DNA of 64,000 nt, taken from NCBI RefSeq assembly GCF_019061305.1, contig NZ_JAHQZT010000016.1, positions 1 to 64,000 of the forward strand, read 5' to 3'. Origin of the DNA: Marinobacterium weihaiense. Its GTDB lineage: Bacteria; Pseudomonadota; Gammaproteobacteria; Pseudomonadales; Balneatricaceae. The notes beneath the pieces are model-generated. The model saw only the letters and a list, made by a program, of their open reading frames with translations. It did not search any database and was not told where the DNA came from. Below are positions 30,056-39,747 of this stretch, one piece after another; position 1 is the first letter of the stretch; each line of letters begins with the position of its first letter. A program made the translations under genes and the position numbers.

Positions 30056-31186
30056 ATGTCAGCACCCAATATCGAACAGCTTCATGATCTTGCGCAGGCT
30101 CTCAAGCAACAGGCACGTACCCTGGGCTTTGCCGACTGCGCCATCACCCTGCCGGATGCCTCACGAGAAGCCGAAAAACTCCAGGCATGGCTGGACAAGG
30201 GATACCACGGCAGCATGGACTATCTGGCCCAGAACGTCGACAAGCGCCTGGACCCGACCCTGCTGGTGCCGGGCACACAGCGCATCATCATGCTGCGCAT
30301 GGATTACCTGCCGGCTGAAACCCCGATCACCGGCACCCTGCGCAATCCGGACAAGGCCTATGTGGCGCGCTACACCCTTGGCCGGGACTACCACAAGCTG
30401 ATTCGCAAGCGCTTGAAGCAGCTAGGCCAGTGGCTGAACGAGCAGATTGACGATGCCACGGTGCAGTTTCGCCCGTTCACCGACAGCGCACCCGTACTGG
30501 AGCGGCCGCTGGCGCGCAATGCCGGGCTGGGCTGGGTCGGCAAGCATACCCTGCTGCTGAATCGCCAGGCCGGCTCCTGGTTTCTGCTCGGCGAACTGTT
30601 CATCGACCTGCCACTGCCGATCGACCCGCCGGAAACCGAATCCCACTGTGGTCGCTGTTCGGCCTGCATCGACATCTGTCCGACCCAGGCCTTTCCCGAG
30701 CCTGGCGTGCTCGACGCCCGACGCTGTATTTCCTACCTGACCATCGAATACCGTGGCAGCATTCCGCTGGAGTTGCGCCCGCTGATGGGCAACCGTATTT
30801 TCGGCTGTGATGACTGCCAGCTGATCTGCCCCTGGAACCGGTTTGCCAAACGCAGTGACGAACCGGACTTTCAGCCCCGTCATCGCCTGGACCAAGCCGA
30901 CCTGCTGGAACTGTTTCTATGGGAGGAAGCCACCTTCCTTAAGCGTACTGAAGGCTCGGCCATCCGCCGCACCGGTTACGAAGGCTGGCAACGCAACCTG
31001 GCGGTGGCACTGGGCAACAGCCGAGGCGGTAATGCCGTCATCACCGCCCTGCGCGCACGCCGTGACGGCAGCAGCGCATTGGTACAGGAACATATCGATT
31101 GGGCGTTGGACCGACTGCAATCGGCAGAAGGCCCACGCCCACTGCCGATTCTGGCACACCCCGGCGCACGGCGACTGCCAGAGTAG
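30056..31186 (+). CDS. queG: epoxyqueuosine reductase QueG
   Basis: Cobalamin-dependent enzyme that reduces epoxyqueuosine to queuosine in tRNA. Catalytic DSAPVLER segment, two 4Fe-4S ferredoxin motifs (CGRCSACIDICPTQAF and CDDCQLICPWN) and a C-terminal HEAT-like helical region. 376 residues. The nnr/queG divergent arrangement is common in gammaproteobacteria. It converges with orn. Confidence 0.95.
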   Translation: MSAPNIEQLHDLAQALKQQARTLGFADCAITLPDASREAEKLQAWLDKGYHGSMDYLAQNVDKRLDPTLLVPGTQRIIMLRMDYLPAETPITGTLRNPDKAYVARYTLGRDYHKLIRKRLKQLGQWLNEQIDDATVQFRPFTDSAPVLERPLARNAGLGWVGKHTLLLNRQAGSWFLLGELFIDLPLPIDPPETESHCGRCSACIDICPTQAFPEPGVLDARRCISYLTIEYRGSIPLELRPLMGNRIFGCDDCQLICPWNRFAKRSDEPDFQPRHRLDQADLLELFLWEEATFLKRTEGSAIRRTGYEGWQRNLAVALGNSRGGNAVITALRARRDGSSALVQEHIDWALDRLQSAEGPRPLPILAHPGARRLPE

Positions 31187-31203
31187 CGATGGCCGGCACA
31201 ACG

Positions 31204-31746
31204 TCAAAGGCGGAAGAAATGACGGCGGTAGTGACGCAGTTCCTCAATGGATTCGCGGATATCGTCCAGCGCCAAGTGCGTGCCCTGCTTCTTAAAGCCC
31301 TCCAGGGCTGACGGCTTCCAGCGTCGCGCCAGTTCCTTGATGGTACTCACATCCAGGTTGCGGTAGTGGAAAAAAGCCTCCAGCTCAGGCATATAGCGCC
31401 AGAGGAAGCGCCGATCCTGGCCAATACTGTTGCCGCACATGGGCGAGGCGCCCTGCTCGCTATGTTCACGCAAAAAGGCCAGCAGCGTTTGTTCGGCTTC
31501 GGCCTCCGAAATGGTGCTGCTGCGCACCCGGTCGGTCAAACCGGACTGGCCGTGAGTGCGCGTACACCACTCGTCCATGCGCGACAGCACCGTGTCCGGC
31601 TGATGTACGGCAATCACCGGGCCCTCGGCAATCAGATTCAAATCAGCATCGGTGACGATGGCGGCCATTTCAATGATACGGTCGGTGTCCGGGTTCAGCC
31701 CGGTCATTTCCAGGTCGACCCAGATCAGATTGTCCTTCAGTGCCAT
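31204..31746 (-). CDS. orn: oligoribonuclease
   Basis: DEDDh 3'-5' exonuclease that degrades dinucleotides, including pGpG from c-di-GMP turnover. N terminus [19 protein letters not shown] holds the first acidic pair, and the C-terminal region [14 protein letters not shown] holds the last ones. 180 residues from the ATG at 31746, which has AAGG just upstream; a longer in-frame start is unsupported. Opposite in direction to rsgA. Confidence 0.96.
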   Translation of the reverse strand: MALKDNLIWVDLEMTGLNPDTDRIIEMAAIVTDADLNLIAEGPVIAVHQPDTVLSRMDEWCTRTHGQSGLTDRVRSSTISEAEAEQTLLAFLREHSEQGASPMCGNSIGQDRRFLWRYMPELEAFFHYRNLDVSTIKELARRWKPSALEGFKKQGTHLALDDIRESIEELRHYRRHFFRL

Positions 31747-31842
31747 GCACCTTTTCTCCTCTGGCAAACTGTCAATTTAACTCGGATTCGAATACCTTAG
31801 CACGTCAACGACAATAGCCGTGAGCGAGTGATCCCGACGGGT

Positions 31843-32868
31843 ATGGCAAAACGCAAGGTAAACCGGCGCCAAGCCTGGCGCATCAACAAGATTCAGGAAG
31901 AACGCGCCGCGCGCGCCGAGCGCCGTGACGCCCTGATCGAAGACAAACTCGAAGGCGGCGAACTGGGCCCGGAGCAGCAGGGACTGATCATTTCCCATTT
32001 CGGCCGCCAGGTCGACGTCGAAGTGCTGGAGGGCGAACACCAGGGCGAAATCCAGCGCTGCCACATGCGCACCCATCTGGGCCAACTGGTCACCGGGGAT
32101 CGCGTCATCTGGCGCCGCTCGGCCGACAGCGGCGTCGTGGTCGCGGCCCAGGAGCGCCACAGCGAACTGCTGCGTCCGAACAATCACGGCGAACTCAAAC
32201 CCGTAGCCGCCAACATCGACTTTATCGTCATCGTCATCGCGGTCGAGCCCTACGCCCATGCCAACCTGATCGACCGCTATCTGGTTGCGGCTGAAGCCAG
32301 CGGCATTGAACCGGTACTGCTGCTCAACAAGGCCGACCTGCTGGATGATAACAACCGCCAGCGCCTGGCCCCCCTGCTCGAACAGTATCGTTACCTGGGC
32401 TATCGCACCCTGCAGGCCTCCACAGCCAGCAGCCACGGTCTGGACGCGCTCAAGGCACTGCTGGCCGACCACATCAGCGTGTTCGTCGGCCAGTCCGGTG
32501 TCGGCAAATCATCGCTGATCAACAGCCTGCTGCCCGGAGCCGATCTGAAGACCGGCGCGCTGTCGGAACAGAGCCGCAAGGGGCGACATACGACCACCAC
32601 AGCACGCCTGTTCCACTTCCCGGAGGGCGGCGACCTGATCGATTCGCCTGGAATCCGCGAGTTTGCGCTCTGGCACATGACTGAAGACCAAGTGCTGGAG
32701 GGCTTTCGTGAACTGGCCGCACTGCGCGGCTACTGCCGTTTCCGCGACTGCCGCCATGAGCACGAGCCCGGGTGCGCCTTCCTGCATGCGCTGGACGAGG
32801 GCCTCATTAGCGAAAGCCGCTTCAACAGTTATCAACAGATTTTGAACTCCATGCAGGACAGCCGCTGA
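31843..32868 (+). CDS. rsgA: ribosome small subunit-dependent GTPase RsgA
   Basis: Circularly permuted GTPase that checks late 30S maturation. OB-fold N terminus, then the permuted order with NKAD (residues 162-165) before the P-loop [10 protein letters not shown] (216-225), DSPGIREF, and a zinc site (Cys298, Cys303, His305, Cys311). 341 residues from [10 protein letters not shown]; an in-frame GTG five codons earlier is possible but unlikely. Three bases separate it from the next gene. Confidence 0.95.
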   Translation: MAKRKVNRRQAWRINKIQEERAARAERRDALIEDKLEGGELGPEQQGLIISHFGRQVDVEVLEGEHQGEIQRCHMRTHLGQLVTGDRVIWRRSADSGVVVAAQERHSELLRPNNHGELKPVAANIDFIVIVIAVEPYAHANLIDRYLVAAEASGIEPVLLLNKADLLDDNNRQRLAPLLEQYRYLGYRTLQASTASSHGLDALKALLADHISVFVGQSGVGKSSLINSLLPGADLKTGALSEQSRKGRHTTTTARLFHFPEGGDLIDSPGIREFALWHMTEDQVLEGFRELAALRGYCRFRDCRHEHEPGCAFLHALDEGLISESRFNSYQQILNSMQDSR

Positions 32869-32871
32869 CCG

Positions 32872-34533
32872 ATGGGACAGAGCCAGCCAACGCCCCCACA
32901 ACCGCTCCATGGCATTGATGCCTGGGCCGATTACCTGGAGCACCGCCCTCTGCCGGTGCGGGCAAGCGTCCTGGCCCGTTTCAAGCGCCTGCTGGCCAGC
33001 GACCGCACCACCCTGCAGCAGCTGACCCAGCTGGTCAGTTCGGACCCGGTCCTGAGCTTGCATGTCACGCGTCTGGCCCAGCAGCGCCACGCCGAAAAAG
33101 GTACGTCCGTCACCGGCATCCAGCATGCGGTCGGCTCGATTGGGCTGGAAACCCTGATCAACCTGGGACACGAGCTGACCAGCCTTAAGGTTAACCCCAC
33201 CAGCATGCAGCAGAAGATGTATTTTCGCGCCATCGCCGATAGCCTGCACGCGTCTTGGCAAAGTGCCGAACTGTGCCGCCAGCGCGGTCTGCCGTTTGTC
33301 GAAGAGGTGCGCCTGGCGGCCCTGCTGTACGGCTGCATTCACTGGCTGGCCTGGCTGCACGCGCCCTTGCACAAGCAACGTTACCAGGAGCGGGTACTGC
33401 TCAAGGGCGTTGATGTAGCTCTGGCTGAAGCGGATATCTTCGGCTGTACACTGCAGTCCCTGGGAGCCGAACTGAGCCGACGCTGGCGTCTGCCGCCATT
33501 GACCATCGAGGCACTGAACCATGCCACCTCGCCGGACCGCAAGGCATTGCAACAGCTGCACCGCCGCGCATTGCAGGACCCCAGTCTGGGCCACCTGGAA
33601 CAGCGCGATATCAACCAGCTGACCCAACAGCGTTTTTTCCCGGTCAAGCTGGGCAACTGGCTGGCGCTGACAACAACGCGCAGCTGGCAAACCGACAAAG
33701 CCGCACGCCTGATCGATATTATCGCCGATTACCTGAGCAGTGATCCGGACCGCGTCCGCGCCGGCCTGCGCCGACACTGCGCTGAAGCTGCACGCTGCTA
33801 CCATGTAGCCGGCACGCTGAGCCCAGCCAGCGAAATGATCATGCTGCCATCTGCCAGCCCCCGTCCGCTGACCGGCCTGATCTCGGATGCCGAGCTCAAG
33901 CAGTTGCTTCAGGGCCAGAGCCCGCGGCCGGAAGTGCCGCTGCCCAAAGCTAAAGCCAAACCGGAACCGGCACGCCCGGCGCCCGCTGCCCCTCCACGGC
34001 AAGAGCCCGCACCGGTCGAAACATTGCTGGATCCCCACTGCCATGCACGCCTGCTGGCGCGCCTGACCGACCCCGAACAGCGTTTCGACAAACCTGCCCA
34101 GGTACTGCATCTGCTGTTGCAGGCCATACAGCAGGGATTGGGGCTGGAGCGCCAGGCCCTGTTTCTGATCAAGCCCGGCCAGCAGACACTCTACTGCGCC
34201 CATGGCGTGGGATTGTCGGACAATCATCCGTTACGGGGTGTCAAGCTGAACCTGGCCGTGCCCAGCCTGTTCAAGCGCCTCAGCGAACGCCCGGCAGGCA
34301 TTTGGTTGCACGCCCGCAACCGTAAGGCGCTGGGCAACACTCTGCCCGAGTCGTTTACAGCCTGCCTGGATGGCGGTGATTACGCGTTGATGTCGGTGTT
34401 TCAACGCAACCGTCCCCTGGCCGTGGTGTATGCGGATAGCCAGCCGGGCCATCCGCGGCTATCGAACGTCCAGTTCGAACATTTCAAGGCGCTCTGTGCC
34501 GCCGCCACTCAAGCCATGCGCCGAGTCGGCTAA
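32872..34533 (+). CDS. HDOD domain protein with C-terminal GAF-like region
   Basis: Probable cytoplasmic signalling protein. Residues about 20-215 form an HDOD domain ('LVSSDPVLSLHVTRLAQQ', 'GIQHAVGSIGLETLINLG', 'AALLYGCIHWLAWLHAP'), a fold related to HD phosphodiesterases but without their metal ligands. A Pro/Ala-rich linker (about 360-385) leads to a C-terminal region (about 390-550) that resembles a GAF sensor domain. 553 residues. It begins three bases after rsgA, so it is co-transcribed with it. P. aeruginosa has a gene in the equivalent place, next to rhdA and psd, with motAB in between; no motAB is present here. Ligand and output are unknown. Confidence 0.75.
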   Translation: MGQSQPTPPQPLHGIDAWADYLEHRPLPVRASVLARFKRLLASDRTTLQQLTQLVSSDPVLSLHVTRLAQQRHAEKGTSVTGIQHAVGSIGLETLINLGHELTSLKVNPTSMQQKMYFRAIADSLHASWQSAELCRQRGLPFVEEVRLAALLYGCIHWLAWLHAPLHKQRYQERVLLKGVDVALAEADIFGCTLQSLGAELSRRWRLPPLTIEALNHATSPDRKALQQLHRRALQDPSLGHLEQRDINQLTQQRFFPVKLGNWLALTTTRSWQTDKAARLIDIIADYLSSDPDRVRAGLRRHCAEAARCYHVAGTLSPASEMIMLPSASPRPLTGLISDAELKQLLQGQSPRPEVPLPKAKAKPEPARPAPAAPPRQEPAPVETLLDPHCHARLLARLTDPEQRFDKPAQVLHLLLQAIQQGLGLERQALFLIKPGQQTLYCAHGVGLSDNHPLRGVKLNLAVPSLFKRLSERPAGIWLHARNRKALGNTLPESFTACLDGGDYALMSVFQRNRPLAVVYADSQPGHPRLSNVQFEHFKALCAAATQAMRRVG

Positions 34534-34598
34534 GGCTTTGCGCCAACCGCCGGCTTCGCTATGATCCTGACATCATCGAACACCTGACGGATACTCTT

Positions 34599-35417
34599 AT
34601 GCAGTCATTTCCCCTGGTTATTTCACCCACCGAGCTGCATGCCCGGCTCGACACACCTAACCTGCTGATTCTGGATCTGTCCAGCGCCGACCACTACGCC
34701 GCCGGCCATGTACCCGGAGCCGTTCATCTGGACCCGTCACGCCTGCTGCGCGGAGAAGGCCCGGTGCCGAATCTGATGCCGACATTGGCCCAGCTGCAAA
34801 CACTGTTCAACGAACTGGGTCTGACCCCGGACACCCGGGTGGTTGCCTATGACGACCAGAAAGGCCCCTGGGCCGGACGCCTGATCTGGACCCTGCACAG
34901 TGTTGGCCACCGTGCGACCAGCTTCCTCGACGGCCAGTTCGAAGGTTGGAAGGCTGAGGGCCTGCCACTGGAGCAGACCACGAACCGGGCCACGCCGGGG
35001 AACGCGCAGCTGAACCCGGATCCGACACTGCGCATGAGCGCCGACGACATAGCGGCGGCCCTGCCGGATGGCCGGCTGTGCATCTGGGACGCCCGCTCGG
35101 CGGCCGAATACACTGGCGAAAAGGTCATCAATGCCCGTCGCGGCGGCCATATTCCGGGCGCCCGTCACCTGGAATGGACCGACCTGTTGCAGGACGGCCC
35201 GGTACCGGCACTGAAGCCCCGTGACGTCCTGCTCAAGCTGCTGGCCGCACACGGCATCACGCCCGACCGCCCGATTGTCACCCACTGCCAGACCCACCGC
35301 CGCTCCGGCCTGACCTGGCTGGTCGGCACTTGGCTGGGCCTGCCGCAGCTGGCCTGCTATGACGGCTCCTGGTTCGAATGGGGCAACCGTGACGACCTGC
35401 CGGTTGAAGCCGACTGA
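34599..35417 (+). CDS. rhdA: thiosulfate sulfurtransferase (tandem rhodanese)
   Basis: Two rhodanese domains (about residues 5-125 and 150-270), only the second catalytic. The active-site loop HCQTHRRSG places the nucleophile at Cys230, the same loop type and number as Azotobacter vinelandii RhdA, so a RhdA-like sulfane-sulfur transferase is more likely than a mercaptopyruvate enzyme. 272 residues, cytoplasmic. Between the HDOD gene and psd, as in Pseudomonas. The ribosome-binding site is weak. Confidence 0.9.
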   Translation: MQSFPLVISPTELHARLDTPNLLILDLSSADHYAAGHVPGAVHLDPSRLLRGEGPVPNLMPTLAQLQTLFNELGLTPDTRVVAYDDQKGPWAGRLIWTLHSVGHRATSFLDGQFEGWKAEGLPLEQTTNRATPGNAQLNPDPTLRMSADDIAAALPDGRLCIWDARSAAEYTGEKVINARRGGHIPGARHLEWTDLLQDGPVPALKPRDVLLKLLAAHGITPDRPIVTHCQTHRRSGLTWLVGTWLGLPQLACYDGSWFEWGNRDDLPVEAD

Positions 35418-35454
35418 TTTTCGATCACATGGGACACCAACTTAGGACATTGCC

Positions 35455-36315
35455 TTGAAAGACTCCCTGTTTATTCTGTTGCAACACCTGCTGCCCCAAC
35501 ACCTGCTGTCACGCCTGGTGGGCTGCCTGGCCGAGTGCCGCACGCCCTGGGTCAAGAACCTGTTCATCAACTGGTTTCGCAAGCGCTACCGCGTCGACAT
35601 GAGCCAGGCACTGCAGCCGGACCCCGAGGCCTATGAGCATTTCAACGCCTTTTTCACCCGCGCACTGAAGGCGGATGCCCGGCCGCTGGACAGCACCCCC
35701 GGCGCTATTCTGTCACCGGCCGACGGCGCCATCAGCCAGCTGGGCCCCATCGAGCATGGCCGCATCTTTCAGGCCAAGGGCCACAGCTACGCCCTGAGCA
35801 CCCTGCTGGGGGGCGACCTGGAACGTGCCGCGCCCTTCATCAACGGCCAGTTCGCCACCGTTTATCTGTCACCGCGTGACTATCATCGCGTACACATGCC
35901 GATTGCCGGCACCCTGCGCGAGAGCATTTACATCCCCGGCGACCTGTATTCGGTCAACCAGGTGACCGCTGCCGGCGTCGATAACCTGTTCGCCCGTAAC
36001 GAGCGCCTGGTCGCCATTTTCGACACCGAGCTAGGCCCCATGGCCATGGTGCTGGTAGGCGCCATGATCGTAGCCGGTATTGAAACCGTATGGCAGGGCC
36101 AGGTCGCCCCGTTGCCGCGCCAGCCTCTGGTGCTGACCCCGCCACCGGGACAGGCACCGGTCGAACTGGCCGCCGGCGAGGAGATGGGGCGCTTCAAGCT
36201 GGGCTCCACTGTCATCCTGCTGTTCGGCCCCGACGTGATGGAGTGGGCTGACACTTTAGGCTCCGGGGACAGCGTGGTCATGGGACGCGGCATCGGCCAC
36301 CTAAAAGCGCAATAA
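35455..36315 (+). CDS. psd: phosphatidylserine decarboxylase proenzyme
   Basis: Makes phosphatidylethanolamine from phosphatidylserine at the inner membrane. The self-cleavage motif KLGST puts the cut between Gly250 and Ser251, the latter becoming the pyruvoyl group. [10 protein letters not shown] and [11 protein letters not shown] are family segments. 286 residues. The start is TTG, with AGGA seven bases upstream; no suitable ATG precedes the conserved region. Confidence 0.95.
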   Translation: MKDSLFILLQHLLPQHLLSRLVGCLAECRTPWVKNLFINWFRKRYRVDMSQALQPDPEAYEHFNAFFTRALKADARPLDSTPGAILSPADGAISQLGPIEHGRIFQAKGHSYALSTLLGGDLERAAPFINGQFATVYLSPRDYHRVHMPIAGTLRESIYIPGDLYSVNQVTAAGVDNLFARNERLVAIFDTELGPMAMVLVGAMIVAGIETVWQGQVAPLPRQPLVLTPPPGQAPVELAAGEEMGRFKLGSTVILLFGPDVMEWADTLGSGDSVVMGRGIGHLKAQ

Positions 36316-36392
36316 CCCCTGCGAGCGCGGGCTGATAAAGCGACGCAGATTGTTTAGACTCAATGCCATCTGGCTTTGAATGGAGATTCACC

Positions 36393-37388
36393 ATGCACGA
36401 ACACTGGCTTGAATGGCTGCAGCAGCCGGGTATCCAGCTGGACAACGACGCTGTCAGCGCCGCCCCTACACATGACCGGCCAATGACGCTGGTCCCGCTG
36501 ACGGATGCCGCCATCATCCGGGTGGCCGGTGCGGACGCCCAACGCTTTCTGCAGGGCCAGCTCAGCTGTGACCTGGCAGACGTTGACCGCCGCGGCAGCC
36601 TGCCCGGTGCGCATTGCAACATCAAGGGACACATGCACAGCCTGTATCAGGTGATCCATGCGGGCCCCGACTGCTACTGGCTGCGTACCCGCCGCGACAT
36701 GACGGCCGATGCCCTGACACTGTTGAAAAAGTACATCATCTTTTCCAAAGCCGAAGCAGAACTGAGCAATGACCTGCTGGGCTTTGGCCTGATCGGTACC
36801 GGTGCGGCAGCGCTGGCCGAGCAGCTGAGCGAACACACGGACACCGCCGCCGTGGTTCATGCGGATGGCCTGGCCGAGGTCTGGTGTGGCGCCGAGGTGC
36901 TGGAAGCACTGCTGACACAGGTGAGCCAGCAGGCTGGCCTGGGCACTCGCAACGACTGGGAGCTGGCGAACGTCAACGCTGCCATTCCCGAGCTGTTCCC
37001 GGCGACCCGGGAAGCCTTCATTCCACAGATGGTTAACCTGCAGGTATTTGATGGCGTCAGCTTTACCAAGGGCTGCTACACCGGGCAGGAAATCGTGACC
37101 CGCCTACAGCACCGAGGTCAGCTTAAGCGCCCCATGTACCTGGCAGAAGTGGCAGCTGATACCTGTCCCGCTGCCGGCACCACACTGGCCAGCGGCAACA
37201 AGGACAATGTCGGTAAAATCGTGCGCAGCGCAACATGCGCAGCAGGCCGTTATCGCGTGCTGGCGGTGATCGTCAAGGATCAGGCCGAACAGCAGACCAT
37301 TCGCCTGGAAACGTCAACAGGTCCGGTACTGACACTGGCCACGCTGCCCTATGAGCTGGACCCGCAGTTGTTTGAAAGCAAGCGCTGA
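36393..37388 (+). CDS. ygfZ: folate-binding Fe-S maintenance protein YgfZ
   Basis: Tetrahydrofolate-dependent protein related to the glycine-cleavage T-protein that helps maintain certain Fe-S enzymes such as MiaB. The signature FTKGCYTGQE has the essential Cys228. GGAG lies seven bases before the ATG at 36393 (331 residues); an in-frame ATG ten codons earlier is less well supported. It functionally complements the isc cluster in this window. Confidence 0.93.
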   Translation: MHEHWLEWLQQPGIQLDNDAVSAAPTHDRPMTLVPLTDAAIIRVAGADAQRFLQGQLSCDLADVDRRGSLPGAHCNIKGHMHSLYQVIHAGPDCYWLRTRRDMTADALTLLKKYIIFSKAEAELSNDLLGFGLIGTGAAALAEQLSEHTDTAAVVHADGLAEVWCGAEVLEALLTQVSQQAGLGTRNDWELANVNAAIPELFPATREAFIPQMVNLQVFDGVSFTKGCYTGQEIVTRLQHRGQLKRPMYLAEVAADTCPAAGTTLASGNKDNVGKIVRSATCAAGRYRVLAVIVKDQAEQQTIRLETSTGPVLTLATLPYELDPQLFESKR

Positions 37389-37389
37389 T

Positions 37390-37414
37390 AAAATGCCGCT
37401 CAATCGCGCATTTT
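37390..37414 (+). terminator. possible terminator after ygfZ
   Basis: AAAATGC and GCATTTT form a stem with an 11-base loop (two further G-C pairs inside) immediately after the ygfZ stop codon. Only four T end the stem, so efficiency is uncertain. Confidence 0.45.
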
Positions 37415-37582
37415 ATTGACCTTGATCGCACGACAGGCGTCATGGCTTTGCTACCCTGACGCCTGCAGAGTGACAGCGACTCAGGTCGTCGGCACCCGTT
37501 TTTTCACTCAACCGGACTTATTTTCCGAGCAGATTTTGCGCTATCCTCTGCTCTGGACCCACTTAACATGAAGGAACACACC

Positions 37583-38245
37583 ATGCTTCGGAAGGTATGC
37601 CTCCTGGGCATCGGCAGCACATTGCTTGCAGGATGCTTCGCGACGAACACATCACAAGCTCCGATCGCCTCCACTTATCCCATCACTGAGCAGCAGAAGA
37701 TGCAGGCTGCCCATCACTGGGATGTGCTGGCACAGCATCAGGCCGAACTGCTGACCCAGAACGACCTGCTGAAGAGCCAGCCGCTGTACATCAAGGGCGC
37801 CGACCAGGTGACTCCGTTCAGTACCGCCTTTGACAGCCTGCTGACCAGCCAGCTGGTCGAGAAAGGGGCTTACGTCAAGACCAGCGCGGCCCAAGCTGCG
37901 CAGATCAGCTACAAGGTACAGGTCGTCAAGCATGATGACCGTGGAGCCATCCGCCCGCCCAAGGGTGCACTGACAGCACTGGCCACCGGCATCGCCGTTG
38001 CCACCATTCCCTTCAATCACTGGGGTGAACCGGCACTGGCACTGCTGCCCGCAGCTGGTGCAGCGGATCTGTTCGGCGGCAATCTGACCAGCGAAACCGA
38101 CCAGGAAGTGGTCATTACCACTCAGGTCACCATGGCTGACCAGGTGGTGTACTCCAACTCCAGCATCTACTACATCAACCCGGGTGACAACGGTCACTAC
38201 AAGCCTGCTCCGGTGAAAAACGTCAACGTTAGCAATGAGTGGTAA
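37583..38245 (+). CDS. putative lipoprotein of unknown function, paired with FlgO homologue
   Basis: A lipoprotein signal (MLRKVCLLGIGSTLLAGC, lipidated Cys18) is followed by a 200-residue domain I do not recognise. A segment 'PFSTAFDSLLTSQLVEKGAYV' looks like a periplasmic alpha/beta unit of the kind found in FlgO-like and TolB-N-like proteins. A hydrophobic Ala/Gly-rich stretch lies near residues 130-165. AAGGA seven bases before the ATG at 37583 decides the start over an ATG five codons earlier. It is 12 bases from the next lipoprotein, so the two form an operon and probably act together at the outer membrane. Confidence 0.75.
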   Translation: MLRKVCLLGIGSTLLAGCFATNTSQAPIASTYPITEQQKMQAAHHWDVLAQHQAELLTQNDLLKSQPLYIKGADQVTPFSTAFDSLLTSQLVEKGAYVKTSAAQAAQISYKVQVVKHDDRGAIRPPKGALTALATGIAVATIPFNHWGEPALALLPAAGAADLFGGNLTSETDQEVVITTQVTMADQVVYSNSSIYYINPGDNGHYKPAPVKNVNVSNEW

Positions 38246-38257
38246 GGAGTGCCCGTC

Positions 38258-38809
38258 ATGATGAAGCATTGCAAGAAAGTTCTGGCCGCTTCCGTGGTGG
38301 CTGTCGCCCTGGCGGGCACGGCCGGTTGTAGCACAACGAAGCCGCAGTCTCCGATGTCCGTTCAGGTTGATCTGATTGCGGAAATCAAGACGGCTGCCAC
38401 TCAGCTGATGGGTAACGCCCGCGGCTTGCACACCGACAGCCCGGTATTGGCCGCAACGTTTGCCGACATTGATGATTTACAGCAATCGTCCACGTTCGGT
38501 CGCACCCTGTCCGAACAGTTCACCAGTGCGCTGTCGAATCAGAACCTGCCGGTGATCGAGGTGAAGATGCGCGACAGCCTGTTCGTCAAGGAACGGACCG
38601 GTGAGCTGATCCTGTCTCGCAAGTTGCACAGCCTGGTGCAGGCGCATGATGCGCAGGCCGTATTGCTGGGCACCTATGCTATCGGCGGCCACAATGTCTA
38701 CGTCAACGTACGCATTGTCCGCACCAGCGACAACATCATCCTGGGCTCTCACGACTTCAGCTTGCCACTGAACCGTGACATCAAGGCCATGCTGCCGCGC
38801 AAGCGCTAA
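38258..38809 (+). CDS. flgO: FlgO family outer membrane lipoprotein
   Basis: Lipoprotein signal ending in GTAGC (Cys24), then a FlgO domain: 'FADIDDLQQSSTFGRTLSEQF' and 'GELILSRKLHSL', followed by 'VLLGTYAIGGHNVYVNVRIV'. In Vibrio, FlgO is an outer-membrane lipoprotein needed for proper flagellar function. No flagellar genes are nearby here, so its role may differ. GGAG eight bases upstream selects this ATG; 183 residues. Second gene of a two-lipoprotein operon closed by a terminator. Confidence 0.8.
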   Translation: MMKHCKKVLAASVVAVALAGTAGCSTTKPQSPMSVQVDLIAEIKTAATQLMGNARGLHTDSPVLAATFADIDDLQQSSTFGRTLSEQFTSALSNQNLPVIEVKMRDSLFVKERTGELILSRKLHSLVQAHDAQAVLLGTYAIGGHNVYVNVRIVRTSDNIILGSHDFSLPLNRDIKAMLPRKR

Positions 38810-38833
38810 GCGATCCGCGTCTTGCTCAGGTAG

Positions 38834-38859
38834 AAAAGCCGGCGTAATGCCGGCTTTTT
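38834..38859. terminator. bidirectional terminator between flgO-like gene and ung
   Basis: AAAAGCCGGC-GTAAT-GCCGGCTTTTT is a perfect stem with an A run on one side and a T run on the other, lying between two converging genes. Confidence 0.9.
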
Positions 38860-38871
38860 GGTTTCTGTGGT

Positions 38872-39567
38872 TCAGCCACCATCAGCGGGATCAACCGGCA
38901 GCTGCCAGTCAATCTCTTCCCGCCCCTGCGCCTGTAGCCAGGCATTGGCCTGACTGAAGTGCCGGCAACCGAAAAAGCCGCGATAGGCCGCCAGCGGCGA
39001 AGGGTGCGGCGCTTTCAGCACACAGTGCCGCTGCTGATCGATACCGGCCCCCTTCTTCTGGGCATGACTGCCCCAGAGCATGAACACCACCGGCTCGCAT
39101 TGCCGGTTGACCACATCGATGATCCGGTCGGTAAAGGTTTCCCAGCCACGCCCCTGATGCGCACCGGCGTTACCCTGTTCCACTGTCAGCACAGTATTCA
39201 ACAGCAGTACTCCCTGCCGTGCCCAGTGCTCCAGATAGCCATGCCCCACCGGCGCAATGCCCAGATCGGTCTGCAACTCCTTGTAGATATTGACCAGCGA
39301 GGGCGGTACCTTGATGCCGGGCTGCACCGAAAAGCACAGCCCGTGCGCCTGTCCCGGCTGGTGGTAGGGGTCTTGCCCCAGAATCACGACCTTGACCTGC
39401 TCCAGCGGCGTTGCTTCCAGAGCATGGAACCAGTTCGACGAGTGTGGATAAATCACCTTGTGCGCCGCCTTTTCGGCCTGCAGAAACTGCTTCAGCGCCT
39501 GCATGTAGGGCTGATCGAACTCCGGTTGCAGCCAGGACTGCCAGCTGGGTGCCTTATCCAGTGCCAT
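38872..39567 (-). CDS. ung: uracil-DNA glycosylase
   Basis: Removes uracil from DNA to start base-excision repair. Water-activating motif GQDPYH at residues 64-69 (Asp66), [10 protein letters not shown], and the DNA-intercalation loop [11 protein letters not shown]. 231 residues. AGGAGG lies four bases before the ATG at 39567, which excludes the longer in-frame start. Confidence 0.97.
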   Translation of the reverse strand: MALDKAPSWQSWLQPEFDQPYMQALKQFLQAEKAAHKVIYPHSSNWFHALEATPLEQVKVVILGQDPYHQPGQAHGLCFSVQPGIKVPPSLVNIYKELQTDLGIAPVGHGYLEHWARQGVLLLNTVLTVEQGNAGAHQGRGWETFTDRIIDVVNRQCEPVVFMLWGSHAQKKGAGIDQQRHCVLKAPHPSPLAAYRGFFGCRHFSQANAWLQAQGREEIDWQLPVDPADGG

Positions 39568-39693
39568 AGAGCCTCCTGAAAATAATCGCCGCAAGTAGCT
39601 GTTTCTGTACGTCCCTGCGCCCGCGGCATAAGTACGTTTTTACACAAACGCTGACTCTGCACCATCATGTACTCGCAGCATAAATACATGTAC

Positions 39694-39718
39694 AAAAAGG
39701 GCCACTCGAAGTGGCCCT
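39694..39718 (-). terminator. rho-independent terminator of prfB-lysS
   Basis: On the minus strand AGGGCCACT-TCG-AGTGGCCCT is followed by TTTT, 29 bases beyond the lysS stop. The remaining spacer to ung (39568-39693) shows nothing identifiable. Confidence 0.85.
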
Positions 39719-39747
39719 GTGGATAACTCGCTACGTTCTATCAGCGA

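Noticed and set aside
32509-34227. 572-codon minus-strand open frame opposite the HDOD gene
   Set aside because: The plus-strand frame has HDOD motifs and fits the rsgA-rhdA operon. The antisense frame is Gln/Ala-rich without domains and also runs into rsgA.
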